Below are positions 9,985 to 22,539 of a stretch of DNA of 64,000 nucleotides, piece after piece. The notes under the pieces are model-generated. The model had not been told where the DNA came from. It ran no database searches and worked only from the letters and a program-made list of their open reading frames with translations. The DNA comes from Spisula solida. Taxonomy: Eukaryota > Mollusca > Bivalvia > Venerida > Mactridae. Every line of letters begins with the position of its first letter. Within the stretch, counting starts at the first letter, position 1. Both the position numbers and the translations under genes were made by a program. The stretch spans positions 13,505,455 to 13,569,454 of the forward strand of contig OX365948.1 in assembly GCA_947247005.1 (NCBI GenBank). The letters are read 5' to 3'.

Positions 9985-11610
9985 TAGCTCCACTATTCGT
10001 AGAATAAGGGGAGCTATTGCAGTCACCCGAGCGTCTGCGTCGGCATAACACTTTTGTTAAAGTTTAGGTACAGGTTTTTTAACCTCTTATATTCTCTAAG
10101 TCCTTTGAGATAGTGCTTTCATACTTTGCATACTTGTTTGCGCCCATGACCCCGACCCATATGCAAGAGTAGGTAACTCTATCAGACATTTTGTTGAAAT
10201 TATGCCCCCTTTTTCTACTAAGTGCAAATAGTGCAAATGTTAAAGTTTAGGTACAGGTTTTTTAACCTCTAATATCTTCATAGTGCATTGACATATCGCT
10301 TTGATACTTTGCATACTTGTTCACCATCATGACCCCAACCCATACACAGAGGTATGTAACTCTTTTAAGCATTTTAGTGAAATTATGCCCCCTTTTTTCA
10401 ACTTAGTGCAAATGTTAAAGTTTAGGTACAGGTTTTTTCACCTCTAATATTTTCAAAGTGCATTCATATATTGCTTAACATACTTGTTCACCATCATGAC
10501 CCCAACCCATACACAGGGGAAGGTAACTCTATCAAGCATTTTGTTGAAATATTGCCCCCTTTTGGACTTGGAAATGCAAATGTTAAAGTTAAGGTACAGG
10601 TTTTTATGCCCCCGTATCGATAGATCGGGAGGCATATAGTGATTCACCTGTCTGTTCGTTCGTCCGTTCCTTCGTTCGTCCGTCCTGGTTAACCCAAATT
10701 GACTGTTTCTTCTAGCATTAATATGGCTTGCTACAAAGCTTTCATACTTGCTTGGATGTTGTATATGAACACTCTCCACACGCCTGTATCACCTGACCCC
10801 ATTTTGACCTTCACCTTGACCTAATTTTGGACTTAGTCTTATTTATAGACAAGGCTTCCACAGGGGGCATAAGCGTTTATTTAATGCAGTATTGTTTTAC
10901 CTCTAATATCTTCAAAGTGCATTGACATATTGCTTTTATACTTTGCATACTTGTTCACCATCATGACCCAAACCCATAAACAGGGATAGGTAACTCTATT
11001 AAGCATTTTGGTGAAATTATGCCCCCTTTTTCATCTTAGTGCAAATGTTAAAGTTAAGGCACAGGTTTTTTCACCTCTAATATTTTCAAAGTGCATTCAC
11101 ATATTGCTATGCATACTTGTTCTCCATCATGACCCCAACCCCTACACAGGGGTAGGTAACTCTATCAAGCATTTTGTTGAAATTATGCCCCCTTTTGGAC
11201 TAAGAAATGCAAATGTTAAAGTTTAGGTACAGGTTTTTTAACCTCTAATATGTTCAAAGTGCATTGATATGTTGCTTTGATACTTTGCATACTTGTTCAC
11301 CATCATGACCCCAGCCCCTACACAGGAGAAGATAACTATTTAGCATTTTATTGAAATTATGCCCCATTTTGGACTAAGAAATGCTTATTTGTTTACCTTC
11401 ATGACCAAAAGGACCTACACATGAGTAGGTAATGGTCCTGCATAATTTGTCCAAATTATCCCCCTTTTTTGACTTAGAAACCCCAGCCTCTACACAGCTG
11501 AGGTAAATGCTGCTGTCATGAAGCATTTTGTTTTGAATATATAATGATTGTACTATCCCAGCATTGCTCTGCGAATAGTGGAGCGCGCTGTTTGTGGACA
11601 GCTCTTGTTA
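9985..11610 (+). mobile_element. Hairpin-ended element C inside the hAT-like element
   Basis: Opens after TTTTT with AGCTCC ... ATTC-GTA-GAAT ... GGAGCT (9986-10015) and a GCGTCTGCGTCGG run. The core is about six copies of a roughly 170-bp unit containing TTAGGTACAGGTTTTTTAAC and TTCACCATCATGACCCC. GCTCCACTATTCG (9987-9999) returns inverted as CGAATAGTGGAGC (11572-11584). A hairpin GCTGT-TTGTGG-ACAGC (11587-11602) then runs into TCTTGTTA. Non-coding. It is itself interrupted by element B at 10615-10897. Confidence 0.85.
10615..10897 (+). mobile_element. Hairpin-ended element B, copy 1, inside C
   Basis: Hairpin TATGCC...CCCG/CGGG...GGCATA (10615-10636), then a GTTCGTCCGTTCC-type run and a single body unit (no core tandem repeat). 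TATGCCCCC (10615-10623) is inverted as GGGGGCATA (10863-10871), followed by GCGTT...AATGC and ATTGTTTT. It sits inside the run of T in C's GGTACAGGTTTTTT-ACCTC motif; the interrupted motif resumes at 10899. Insertion between T residues without an obvious target duplication is inferred from this. A second copy is at 15608-15899. Confidence 0.85.
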
Positions 11611-12020
11611 TAAATAAAAGGTATTATTAATTTAAAACAACTTGGCATGTTCCTGTTAAAAAATCTACATGTAATTTTAAATAATTACACGCTTCAAAAC
11701 AGCCACAAAGGAACCAATATTGCAATAGTTCAACTTATAACCAGAAGCATGAATACACTCTTCCATTGAACACGAAGAAACATTTTAAATCATTTCCACA
11801 AATAGTAGATTTGTGTTTTACAATGAAGTGTTATCTTACAAAGTTTTTGTGCAAATTTGCATTTACAAGTTAATCTCTGGTTTTCAAATATTGGCAATAA
11901 CTATTGCAATAGTTTTGCAAAAGTTTCCAGCAATTCAATAGTATCGCAATAGTACTTTCAGCAATAGCAAAAGTATTGCAATAGTCAAAATTGGACTCAA
12001 TAGTAACCCCTACTCAGCAA

Positions 12021-13168
12021 AGCACCTCCGAGCGTCTTTACTGAGTTACCTCCTGTTCAATTTGATATAGAAGGTATGGATTGCCTCCCTTGGAAAGCGC
12101 TACATAGTGCTTGCCTAACTTAATGGTCTTCAGATGACCATTGACTTACAACCAAATCCATGGAAAGCAAGAAATTAAGGAGAAGAAAATAAACATGATA
12201 CATGACTTGAATGTGAAGATTTTTTATTATTCACTCTCTATAATTTCTATATGTCTATAATTTTGTGAAATGTTATAGTTTTGAAAATATTGCAGCTATG
12301 TCCATGTTGGTAACAATAATGTTGGCATTGTGTGTGTATATTTCTGTATAAACATTATGTACATATATTGGTCAAGGCTACTTATGAAGCATCACTTCCA
12401 GGATATATAAGTGCTAGAGCTACAACAGAAGACTGTAAAATAGACAGTAGATATTTATGTATGCAAACAGAAGAGTGTTTGTGATGTCTGTTTGGTAATC
12501 TATTCTGTTGTTTTAATTCCCTAAAGGGTTTAAGTAGATATCTTAGTTGTTGATGATATTCCATGATAGTTCAGTATAAAGGGGTTGTAATCCACTTTTC
12601 AGTTTAACATAAAACATCACATCAAGCCCACATAAATAATAAGTCCACCTCAAAATTGTCATTTTAAAGTCTTATTTCACTACTCATAATTTAGCCTCAA
12701 TATTTAAAGACTAACTTACTGGTAATATAAAGACATGTTTTCAAGGGTGATCTTATTATTGAGCCCTTGACATAATGGTTAAAGCTTACAGAAATCACCG
12801 TCTACACAGCATCTATATGAATGGACAGAAATTTCCACCCCACAGAAATCACCGGCTATACAGCATCTATATGTATAGACTTCAGTATTTATGCATACTT
12901 CATCAATATAAATAATACTGTGCATCAAGATTCTCTCAGGCAGAAATTTAAAAGACAACATGATGTTTAATGCCTCCCAAGGTACCAAACAATTATGCTA
13001 CATTCCAGAAACTCTTAATGGCCAATAGCAAGTTTTTATATGCCATGAAAAATGCACTGTAACAGTAACAATTCTAGGAGTCCTGTAGCTTTCAAAATAA
13101 TTGTCTATTTTAAAGTCAAATACGATGATTTAAAAAAAAACAAAAAAAACACGGAACTTCTAATATCT
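12021..13168. other. Intron-like DNA with one 54-bp duplication
   Basis: Mostly unremarkable AT-rich sequence. At 12788-12877 ACAGAAATCACCG with ACAGCATCTATATG occurs twice, 54 bp apart. No exon or RNA gene recognised. Confidence 0.5.
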
Positions 13169-13325
13169 CTTAGAATATAACCTACATAATATGAGCCAAT
13201 GAAAACGCCGCATTTTGGCGGTTAAATGAAAATTTAATCATAAAATTTTCTCTTAACCGACTTGACGTCATATGTTGGCGCTCATTTCTATCGGCCAATC
13301 AAAACGCAGAATGTTATATTCTAAG
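13169..13325. mobile_element. MITE-like segment with 13-bp inverted ends
   Basis: CTTAGAATATAAC (13169-13181) is perfectly inverted as GTTATATTCTAAG (13313-13325). Between them lie CGCC...GGCG pairing and two related CCAAT-AAAACGC motifs. The 157-bp size and lack of coding sequence fit a small MITE; no target duplication was identified. Confidence 0.6.
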
Positions 13326-13904
13326 CCAGTTATATTCTACGCTCGCTCCGCCCTTTTTAATCATTAAATTTACTTAATATGTTCTAACTTATATTCTAAC
13401 ACGATCTGCGGATTAATCCATTAAACATAGAGCAGACCAAGCCGTTTATTATTACCGCGATAAAACATGGTATCAAATTGGCTGTTACTTTTTACGCCCC
13501 GTATCACGTGACCTATTTATGAATGAATGAGCGTAAACTTTATAGTAAAAACTTTAAACGACCGCGAGTTCCACGAGAATCCAGTGTTACAGCGTTGACG
13601 CATCTATTTTTAGAAACTCCAATTAACTCGAAACAAAGATTCATAAAAACTTCTGATAATCAATTCATTTATATTTTTCATTTCATGAAATAGATACACT
13701 ATACTCGTATTATTACAATTGTTTCAATGTTTAAACTGTGTGATTTCCTTCAGAAAATTACGAAGGTCGTTTTCATTAACGAGGGAGGGAATTGTACCGG
13801 CTAATAAGTCACTCAATGTCAGCGTGGAATTATGTTAAATGTCAAATGGGTGAAAATAGAATGCGCGCAGTGAAATAGTGCGGGATATTATCGTATGAAG
13901 AATC
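13326..13904. other. Non-coding DNA between two MITE-like segments
   Basis: Unique sequence with slightly higher GC than the surroundings (for example around 13490-13600). No ORF, exon signal or repeat recognised. Confidence 0.5.
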
Positions 13905-14044
13905 GAAATAAAAACTCTGTTCTTGTATTTTGTCGGTGAATAAAACACGGGCACTCGTTCGGATGTGGAAAATTAAATCGAACTCATCCGAACTCCTGCC
14001 CATGTTTTATTCACCGACAAAATATGCGAACAGATTTTTATTTC
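13905..14044. mobile_element. 140-bp foldback element, 60-bp arms
   Basis: The left arm 13905-13965 and right arm 13985-14044 pair along most of their length: GAAATAAAAACTCTGTTC with GAACAGATTTTTATTTC, TTTTGTCGGTGAATAAAACA with its complement, and GTTCGGATG with CATCCGAAC. The loop is about 19 bases. Transcribed RNA would form a long hairpin. A palindromic MITE is the likely origin. Confidence 0.85.
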
Positions 14045-15607
14045 TTAAATAACTTTGGTTGTGGATAAAAACGTGGCCTGTAATTTGGTATGTGGTATGA
14101 TTTGCTTGCTCCAACATATTCAGAAAATAGTAACTACATTGGATTTTATTTTTGTTCAATAATTAAATATGAACAATTTTTGCATTGATTATCAAAAATT
14201 TGCCAAGTTTAAAGTCAGCTACTGTGATCAATCCATACGTCACTGATACCTTAAGTGTCAGGATAGTGTCATTTTGACATTCTTGTTGTATAATAAAATG
14301 CTGATTTAGGTACAAAAATCAACAGGAATCATTTATTCTGTGGCTGATGGCTTTTTCCATCGGATCAGATTATGCTGGTATATTGGAAACTGTCTTAAGC
14401 GTCAACTTTCCATGTTCCATATTCCAGCTGAAATCATTGCAATATAATATGTTAGATGGAAGATATGTGGGAGAAAGATGATACGGCTTGCAACAATCAT
14501 GCGTGGTGCTGTTTTATGATTAAATGCCTGTTCTACATTTTATTACGAAGCAAGCTTTAAATAATGTAATTTTAGAAATGTCATGATATTGATAAATTCA
14601 ACACTCAGAGTTTTGTAAAGTCAGCCAGCATGACATTGTGATGTTCCTGTTTTCCGATGATTTTAGCGTTTGTTTTTTCCTTGAGATCTTCAGGTATTAC
14701 AGCTCAAATAGTAGGCTCAAAGTGTAAGACGGAATTGCTTTTATCAATGGATAAGAAGACCAATAAGGTAAAACAGAGGTTAAAAACTAAAAAATTTCCC
14801 AACAAAACATTGCTTACTCACTCACCAGGCTTAATTATAATTATATAATTTTGTATATTATACCTCACACTAATTTCATTCAACTGTTTCTTTGTTATTC
14901 CTATCAGTCAATATATCCAGCGATAGACTGACTGACTTGCATAGCTGGTCAATATCATAAAAAATATGGACTGGCCAAATAATATTGACCGGCAGGTAAC
15001 TATGGAAGTGACATAGAACGCTCTATTTTTAGAACAGAATTAACGCTATTCCCAATTACAAAAACTGCTGTAACTTTTTATTATTGAACCGAAACATGGC
15101 ATGTGGGTATTCATTTTCTTGGTTAGATCATTTGCTACGAGTTTATGTACGTTTTGAATAAAAAAATTAAAAAAAAAACATTTTTCACATTTCTGGGTTA
15201 TTTCGTGAATAGGCCTACACAGGAAGACCAAACATAGATGTTAGGTCTCCCCATAATGATCTGTAGTTTATGAATTAAAACCAAATGAATTTAATGTTTT
15301 CTTGTAAGAAAAATATAGCCCCGTAAATCCAATACAAAAAGTTTAAAATGAAGTTGGAATTTCTTATGAAATGGTTTAAAATGATAAATATCGGGTCTGA
15401 TTAACCAAGGCGTATTTTTTACTTCAATAATTGTTGAATTCCTTGGACTAATAATTGGGAATTTTTGGATTTTACTGATAAATCGCCGATGCCATTTTGT
15501 AGTTGAATGAATATGCTAATAACCATGTGACCGTGAACGAAATATTTTGTCAGCAAATTAACATAAAACGATATTGTATTTACTTTATACTTCTGCGAAC
15601 ATGTTTT
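14045..15607. other. Unique intron-like DNA
   Basis: About 1.5 kb without recognisable repeats or exons. Short ORFs here show no domain character and no splice-phase continuity with the ferlin-like exons. Confidence 0.5.
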
Positions 15608-15899
15608 TATGTCCCCCTATCGATAGATCGGGAGGCATATAGTGATTCACCTGTCCGTCCGTTCGTCCGTCCGTTCGTCCGTCCGTCCTGGTTAACCCAA
15701 ATTGACCGTTTCTTTTAGCATTAATATGGCTTGCTACAAAGCTTTCATACTTGCATGGATGTTATGTATGAACACTCTCCACACGCCAGTATCACCTAAC
15801 CCCATTTTGACCTTCACCTTGACCTAATTTTGGACTTAGACTTATTTATGGACAAGGCTTCCACAGGGGGCATAAGCGTTTATTGAACGCAGTCTTGTT
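15608..15899 (+). mobile_element. Hairpin-ended element B, copy 2
   Basis: Near-identical over its body to the nested copy at 10615. It has the 5' hairpin TATG...CGATAGATCGGGAGGCATA (15608-15639), a GTCCGTCCGTTCG run, GGGGGCATA, a perfect 3' stem GCGTT-TATTG-AACGC (15876-15890) and AGTCTTGTTT. Intact ends here define the family's boundaries. Confidence 0.88.
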
Positions 15900-16334
15900 T
15901 TGCGGTAAGAACTCTGCTGTAAATCAAGCCCTAAATTTACATGAACGCAAAAATTTTCAAGAATGAAAGTCACATGTCACAGATGCTGATGCAATCACGA
16001 AGCAACAGGCAGAATTTGTTTTTTTATCGTGGACAAAATTAATACACTTTAAAAATTACGCAGTTTTAATAGTATGTTTTGGGAATAGTAAAATACATCG
16101 AGTTCCGATGACCCATGTTTCATGCATTGTCTATTTACTTTTTAACTCGAATTTCAAAATAAATGAGTTGCCATGTTTTACTTACGCATGTCCAGGGGTC
16201 AAATATCACATTTTCTTCACTGAGCATTCGCAAATACATTGTGTATACCGGAAAACGGCGAATCGTCGAAATTACCCCTACGTCGAAATTCCCTGGTGAG
16301 AGGATAATATTGAAATTGAATGTTCGGTATAGTA
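15900..16334. other. Unique non-coding DNA
   Basis: No gene or repeat recognised; stops in all frames apart from short ORFs. Confidence 0.5.
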
Positions 16335-16470
16335 TAAGAAATAGTTCACATTACTTCGAGTCCAATAACATTATATGGACTGGCTTCACTTCTGTCCATA
16401 TACACAACTTGGGCTGACTAGCCAGTCCATATAATGCATTAGGGCCCTCAGTGATGTGAACTATTTCTTA
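16335..16470. mobile_element. Foldback element with two nested perfect stems
   Basis: TAAGAAATAGTTCACAT (16335-16351) is inverted at 16454-16470, and CATTATATGGACTGGCT (16369-16385) is inverted at 16420-16436. Both are 17/17. The 136-bp palindromic layout suggests a young MITE. Confidence 0.88.
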
Positions 16471-18217
16471 AATAATTGATCTTTCCTGAAACTGTCAATC
16501 TAAGTTAAATTTCAGCTTAATTTTGTCTGATAGGCGACAATATTGTCCGTTGTCAGTTATCATTGAGATTATATTGACCCAAGACTGAGACTCGATTTCA
16601 AATTCAGTATTGCAAAAACTCGAAAATGGTACCATACTACAAAAAGTTTATTTCGCAAAATCTCAATTTGAGCTAAGATTTCCATTTGAGATTCTAAGGA
16701 AGATTAGGGCCATGGATATTTCTATTAGAGCAAATATGAACATGGAACCTTTGGGTCAGGAAGAAAATTGGAATTTGATCAGCCTAGTCGGTGAAAAGTC
16801 TGGACATTTATTATCTCTATCTGTGTGGGAACCCTGACAATAGCAGAGTGGTAAATTATTGACATTCTCACTTGGTATTTACTGGACAATAACTGTTGTT
16901 GCATTATACAGAATATTCTATGGATTATATTTAATAACTTCTCCTACACAACTCTCAGAGTATGCCCCCAAATGGATAATTTAGCTAATCTCCCCTGATC
17001 TCGCCTATTGATTGATTGATGGAATTGTTAAACTGACCCAGAAGATTAATATCTTCAATACATTGGTCACTGGTCAAGTAATTAACTGACCAAATCTATC
17101 ATAGAATATATATATCTTCATTACCAGGACATTTTTGTACAGAGCTATATTGCAACCAAGTTTTGCTGAAGAATCGATGTCGTCAATTTTTAGCTAATTC
17201 CTTGGGATATTTGTAGTTTATGTTTGTTGATCATGGGTATTTTGCATTCTAATATACATTGTTTATGCCACCCTAAACATTACTTGTTTTGGTTAAAACC
17301 ATTAAGACTGTTAAAAAGTTTCAAAACTAAACTATTTCTGAAACTATCATTCTTAACTCAGAAACTACTAATACAGAATTATAAGATATTTCCCCACCCC
17401 TTAATAATGATTAGGATTAATTAAATCCTGTATTATAATCTAGCAATTCAATTTTTTTACAATGATATTAGTATATCTGAATTCTCTGTTTTGGTTTGCT
17501 CTTAGAGCGAACAAATATTTTAAATGTTTAGAAAAAAGACAGAATCTATATAATTATGTGAATGTACATGTAAAATTACCTGTGTTTTACAAGTGTTTGT
17601 TCATCTGTTTCCACCTACATGTTAATTGTTACATTGCTTCCTTTATGGTAACTGCTACAATTTTACAATTCTAACATATCCACAGCTGTTTTCACTTAAC
17701 CGAAGTCTATTTCATGTAATAAAAAATTGAAGACAATGCTGGTTGAATGGTCCTTATGCATTATGCATGATATTGCCTTGTTTCCATGGTGATATTTGAC
17801 TTAAATTGTGATGCCAAATGTTTTCACTTCAAATGTATTTTTTTGTAGGTCTATTTAGATATTTTAGTGTTGTTTTTTTTATATGAAACAAGAATCTCAT
17901 GTTGAAAGGACATCAAGTGCCCAAAATTTCCATTTTCTATAATTGGCTTTTCCAAGACAGTGTTCTTGGTTGACATTATGTTGTGACATGTAAATTCTGA
18001 TACAAGTGTAATGTATCCATTCATTGGTTGCTTTAGACAAGTTTTTAAACTATGTTTATGTATCATACATTGAATAGATGTTGCAATGTATTCTATATTG
18101 AGGTCTGATATTATGCCAATAATAATTTACGATCTGATCTTAATGTGGTACTTGTTTTCTCACCTTGCTGACTGGTCCTATTTGTATTGTGTTGTCATAA
18201 TTGGATTGTCTCAGTCA
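16471..18217. other. Unique intron-like DNA
   Basis: About 1.7 kb, AT-rich, no exon, RNA or repeat structure seen on either strand. Confidence 0.5.
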
Positions 18218-18396
18218 GGCTTCTCACTGCAGTTGATGCAGGGTCATCATACACAATGAGTCTGGCTTCTCACTGCAGTTGATGCAGGGTCACCATACAC
18301 AATGAGTCTGGCTTCTCACTGCAGTTGATGCAGGGTCACCATACACAATGAGTCTGGCTTCTCACTGCAGTTGATGCAGGGTCACCATACACAATG
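18218..18396. repeat. 46-bp minisatellite, four copies
   Basis: GGCTTCTCACTGCAGTTGAT and GCAGGGTCACCATACACAAT form a 46-bp unit repeated four times with almost no divergence, so expansion was recent. Confidence 0.95.
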
Positions 18397-18554
18397 TCAA
18401 TCTAAGTGTTGCTGATATCATCTTGTGTCTTAACTTTAACAATAGATATACATTGCTTACATAGTGGTGGCTGTATCTGTCTCAATAGCCATGTGGTGTA
18501 AGTGTCCGCTGGTCTTACCCTTCAATCCCAAACCGCGACAGCAGCGTTAGTTAT

Positions 18555-18619
18555 ATTATCCTGACACCGGATGAACAAGAAGGTGTACTGCATTCTTGTT
18601 CTTCCGATGTCAGGATAAT
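18555..18619. repeat. Foldback hairpin, 27-bp arms
   Basis: ATTATCCTGACA...AACAAGAA (18555-18581) pairs with TTCTTGTT...TGTCAGGATAAT (18593-18619) at 25 of 27 positions with an 11-base loop. Likely a short MITE. Confidence 0.85.
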
Positions 18620-19524
18620 GTAACTGGATTGAAAACTGTTGACCTGTCAGACTTGAAACAAATTGTGAAAGTTGAGTCTGCTATATATGATTGAAAAAAA
18701 GTTGCCAAATGGCATATTATACCCAAATGAAAATAAAAGACAGAAAAGATATTGTGGCAAACTAAAAATGAGGAAGGCTCGGAGAATTATCAAACATTGA
18801 TTAATTAAGACTCACATTACAGTATCAATATGGTGTTGTTATTTTACTGAATGTAGAGTTACATTAAAACTGTTGACTAAATCCTTCAGGCAATAATAAT
18901 GTCTCACTTAGAGAAATGGTTTCACCAACAACAGTGTATATGTGTCATACATTATTTACGGAAGTCCTCTGGGAATTTAACTTCACTTCGTTTTTCATTG
19001 ATTTTCATAATTATGTTCGGTTCTCTCTTTGCTCCACTGTCTGACTAATTGTGAGAACAAGTAATTAGAAAATCTGACTCCACACTGGGACATAATGTAC
19101 ACGTTAAGTAAATATTGTATGTGGGACTGATTTAATTTTTAATGGGCTTCAAACTATAGTGTTGATTATATTTTGTAAACAGTATGTACTATAGTAAATG
19201 AGAAGGGTCGCAAAACAAGCAATGGATGATGGATCTCAAATATCCGGTATTTGTTCAGTATTATTTGTATAATATCACTGGCCCTTATTTACAAAATAAT
19301 ACAATAGTTTAGAACGTACAGTTCTACTTTTCATGGGTAGTAAACAAATTTACATCAAAAGCTTTAGTAATAGAGCAATGTAATGGTATAGTTCAGCAAG
19401 ATGATTCAAGCTTCTTTGTGGGGTAGACTACTATGTCACATACTTACCATTCATACATCCAGTGAGTCTGATCCACACTTCTATATGGAGTGACTTTGCC
19501 AAGCAAGAGAGCTATACATGTACC
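18620..19524. other. Unique non-coding DNA
   Basis: No features recognised. Confidence 0.45.
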
Positions 19525-19529
19525 AGTAT

Positions 19530-19927
19530 CAGGGGCGGATCCAGGATTTAGAGTTAGGGGGGGGGGGGGTGAAATGAAAAATGAGCTAAAAGCTTGTCAA
19601 AGTCTTCTGCATTTTCGCTCGTTTTGGAGCTGGCGCATCCATCTTTGTTGTCATAAACTGCAGCGAAAAGAGAATCAATGTGCAAAAAGAGCGATACATA
19701 AGAATCGCAAAGTTCGACTTGAATAACGGGGCGGTAGAGAGTCTATCGAAGTGTCTGTGGTTAATGGAAAATGTTAATTGCGCGCTGTGCGCGCAGAAAG
19801 CAGTATAAAAATGACTTTAAATATGTGATTTAGTGTGATACAACAAATGAATTGACTTTACTTTGGCGATTTTAGGGGGGGGGGGGGGGGCGTACAACGG
19901 GTCCTCCCCCCCTTAGATCCGCCTATG
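19530..19927. mobile_element. MITE with GGCGGATC ends and 5-bp TSD
   Basis: The left end CAGGGGCGGATCCAGG and the right end GATCCGCCTATG are inverted over GGCGGATC, and AGTAT flanks both (19525-19529, 19928-19932). Long poly-G runs (19557-19569 and 19875-19890) sit near each end, the second followed by a C run that extends the inversion. No transposase. Superfamily uncertain. Confidence 0.75.
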
Positions 19928-19932
19928 AGTAT

Positions 19933-22452
19933 AACAACTGGTGTATTAAAGTTGTTTGGTACTGACACCATGTCCTGCTCTCAAGGCAGACACACAACAT
20001 CTACCTCAGGAGCAAGTTATTGTGAACTTCATTCAATTATTTGATTGTTCAGAAATATTAAGAAGGCCTGTTACTGAAAGAAATAATCATGATAAAATAT
20101 TCATTCATTTGAAATTACAGAAAACAAAGGATAACATCAGCTAGTCCATTTCAGACTAAAATCTCAAATCTTAAATAACGACAATTCCCGAAGTTCAAAC
20201 TTGATGTTGTTGTCTTGAATCTCAAACAAATATGATTAAAAAAACATTGCCATAACAACTGGGAATTCTTGGCTTTAACAACTGGGGAAAATTGAGTATT
20301 TTGAATGAAAATGATAACGTATCTTGATTTCTTATTTAAAATGAAAAATTCGGGATAGACTCATTAATGTTTTATTTGTCGACTTTTGTGCAGGACTTGG
20401 CTATAAAATAAGTTTTTGATTAAAAATGTTGAAATGGTTTTCTTTACAATTTTTCGGACAAATCATGGTTACCCCATAAACGAAATGAGCATTTTCCAGA
20501 AATACTGTATAGTTTGCAGGAAAATGTTTATTTTATGACATTGGATGGCTATTGTATTCATACCAAGTCTATTTGTGTTGAAATTTTTACTTATATCAAT
20601 GCCTGGTAATCCTTTAAAAGACGTTTTTTATCGCAGAAAGTCTTAAAAAGATCTACCACACTGAGCAGCTGTATCGATTTTCTCTTAGGCATTTTTGGAG
20701 AAGATTAGTTAATTAGATAAGTAGATTTTCATGGATTATGCCTTGAACTGAACTATAAATTGTTGATGTCTTTCCATAAAGGTATTCGCTCTCTCTGTTT
20801 GGAAACATTTCTAGAATGATCATGACATATTAAAAGCTGTTATCTCTGTCAACAGACAGCCTTGGTTATTTACTCAATCAAAACAAAAAATGGGATTAAA
20901 AGTATTTCAAAACTTGTTATTCTGTGCCAGATCACTCAGTTGCTAGGGTGTATTGCTTCAGCTGTATTCAAGCATTTGCTCATCCTTTAGTGTGTTGATT
21001 TCTGACATCTCTGTCAAAATATGTCTAAAGCAGTTAATGTTCAGTTCCAAAGTGCACTTTTATAAACTCTGTTCGTACATTACAGTTCCAAGTTCCTTTA
21101 AACAAGTATTAAATGAAACGTCATTGTAAGAATAGCATGTTCCTGATTGTGTCTTACTGAAAGTTCATCAATATTTTGTTATTGTTCACTTACATGGAAA
21201 TTGTGTACTTGATTGGCTTTAATTGCTAATGTTGTTGATATCTAATTGGGCTCAGAGAAAGGCAAGTATCTATTCGCCCATTGTATTGCACCTACCTGTG
21301 TATTGGAAGAAGGTAAAAATTGAAGAAGATTCAAAGAAAAAAGTCTCAATATGAAAATATGACAAAGAATTGTAACAGCTGTTCCTCAATTTCACCCATC
21401 GGAGCTTTGAAACATTTCTGAAGCTGTGTAAAGGACACATCCAATTTTTGGGTACGATTATGGGTTTATACAAGTGTTTGGGCAATAGTTTGAAGGATAG
21501 GGTAGTCAGAGGTTAAAAGTCCTGTTGGAACCAAGGATTGTGGGCAAGATACCAATGCACATGTAAATATATTGACTTATTTAAAATTACTTTAAGTTGA
21601 TTTCTCAGATTCTTATTTCTATATACATTCAGCCATAGCCATTTTAATTGAGATTTCTTAATGTTTTCTAGAAAGCATTGTGAATGTTTGTGTGTGTGTG
21701 TGTGTGATTGTCTGATTTGATTACCAAGTGGATACGATTCTTCTTGCTTACAGAATGCTTCTCTACTCATCAATAGTACAATGACATTAGTTGCAGACAT
21801 CAACAACAAAACACACATGCAATTTCTTAGACTAAGTATGATTGTTTTGTTTGATGCTGTTATTTTGTGATGCTGTATCATTTGGATTGAAGTTTAATTT
21901 CCACTGAGAGATGTGCTCCTTTTTTGCAATAACATTTCAGTGCCCAATTGACCTGTTCCACCAGTACTGAGATCATTCCATCTAACTACTTGTCAAAGGT
22001 TGTTTGTCTAAGGTTTTCTTGTGCATTAGCATAATTGGATTATGCAACTGTGTGCTTTCAACTGCACCACTTAAATATAAAGTAATTAGTTGTCATTGAC
22101 AACTGGTGATGGAATTTGGCCAGCAGTCGTCCAATGAGTACATTTCTTATGTTCTTATACTATGCCCAAACTTGCATGACATTGTTGGATTGTAGTCAAA
22201 GCTATCGCTTGTGCCTTTATAATTGTTAATGCATTTTACATAGTTTTCATCTCATTGTGATTCACAGTGCTCTTTAGAAGTGCTTTCTAGACTTCAATAT
22301 TCATTTACATGATGAATACTCACTTCCTTGTTTAGCAAGTGAAGTAAGGTCATGCTGCAGTTTTGTGAAGCCTGTATTGAAGACATTAATGCAGAACTTC
22401 CTGCATGGTAGGCTTTCTATTCTGTCTGACTTAATTTAGGCCGAGTTAGGTT
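19933..22452. other. Unique intron-like DNA
   Basis: About 2.5 kb with no exon-like or RNA sequence. A 14-16 bp (TG)n tract occurs near 21691. A 122-codon minus-strand ORF at 21513-21881 has an unpatterned composition and no recognisable domain. Confidence 0.5.
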
Positions 22453-22539
22453 ATTGTGCCATGTTAATAGTTTCTGGAATGATTGTGCCATGTTAATAGT
22501 TTCTGGAATGATTGTGCCATGTTAATAGTTTCTGGAATG
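22453..22539. repeat. 29-bp tandem repeat, three copies
   Basis: ATTGTGCCATGTTAATAGTT plus TCTGGAATG repeats three times without change. Confidence 0.95.

Larger units (their letters stand above)
9855..12012. mobile_element. hAT-like non-autonomous transposon with 8-bp TSD
   Basis: The ends are TAGGGGTGGG... and ...GTAACCCCTA, with TAGGGGT inverted perfectly. The flanks are CTCAGCAA at 9847-9854 and CTCAGCAA at 12013-12020, an exact 8-bp target duplication as expected for hAT elements. After removing the nested insertion (9985-11610), only about 530 bp of element remains, rich in imperfect CAATAGT/ACTATTG motifs and without transposase, so it is a MITE-type derivative. A neighbouring duplicate preserves the empty site. 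Boundaries are directly supported; superfamily follows from TSD length and end sequence. Confidence 0.85.

Noticed and set aside
10453..10779. 108-codon minus-strand ORF
   Set aside because: It spans the junction of elements C and B, so it is a chance frame across nested repeats.
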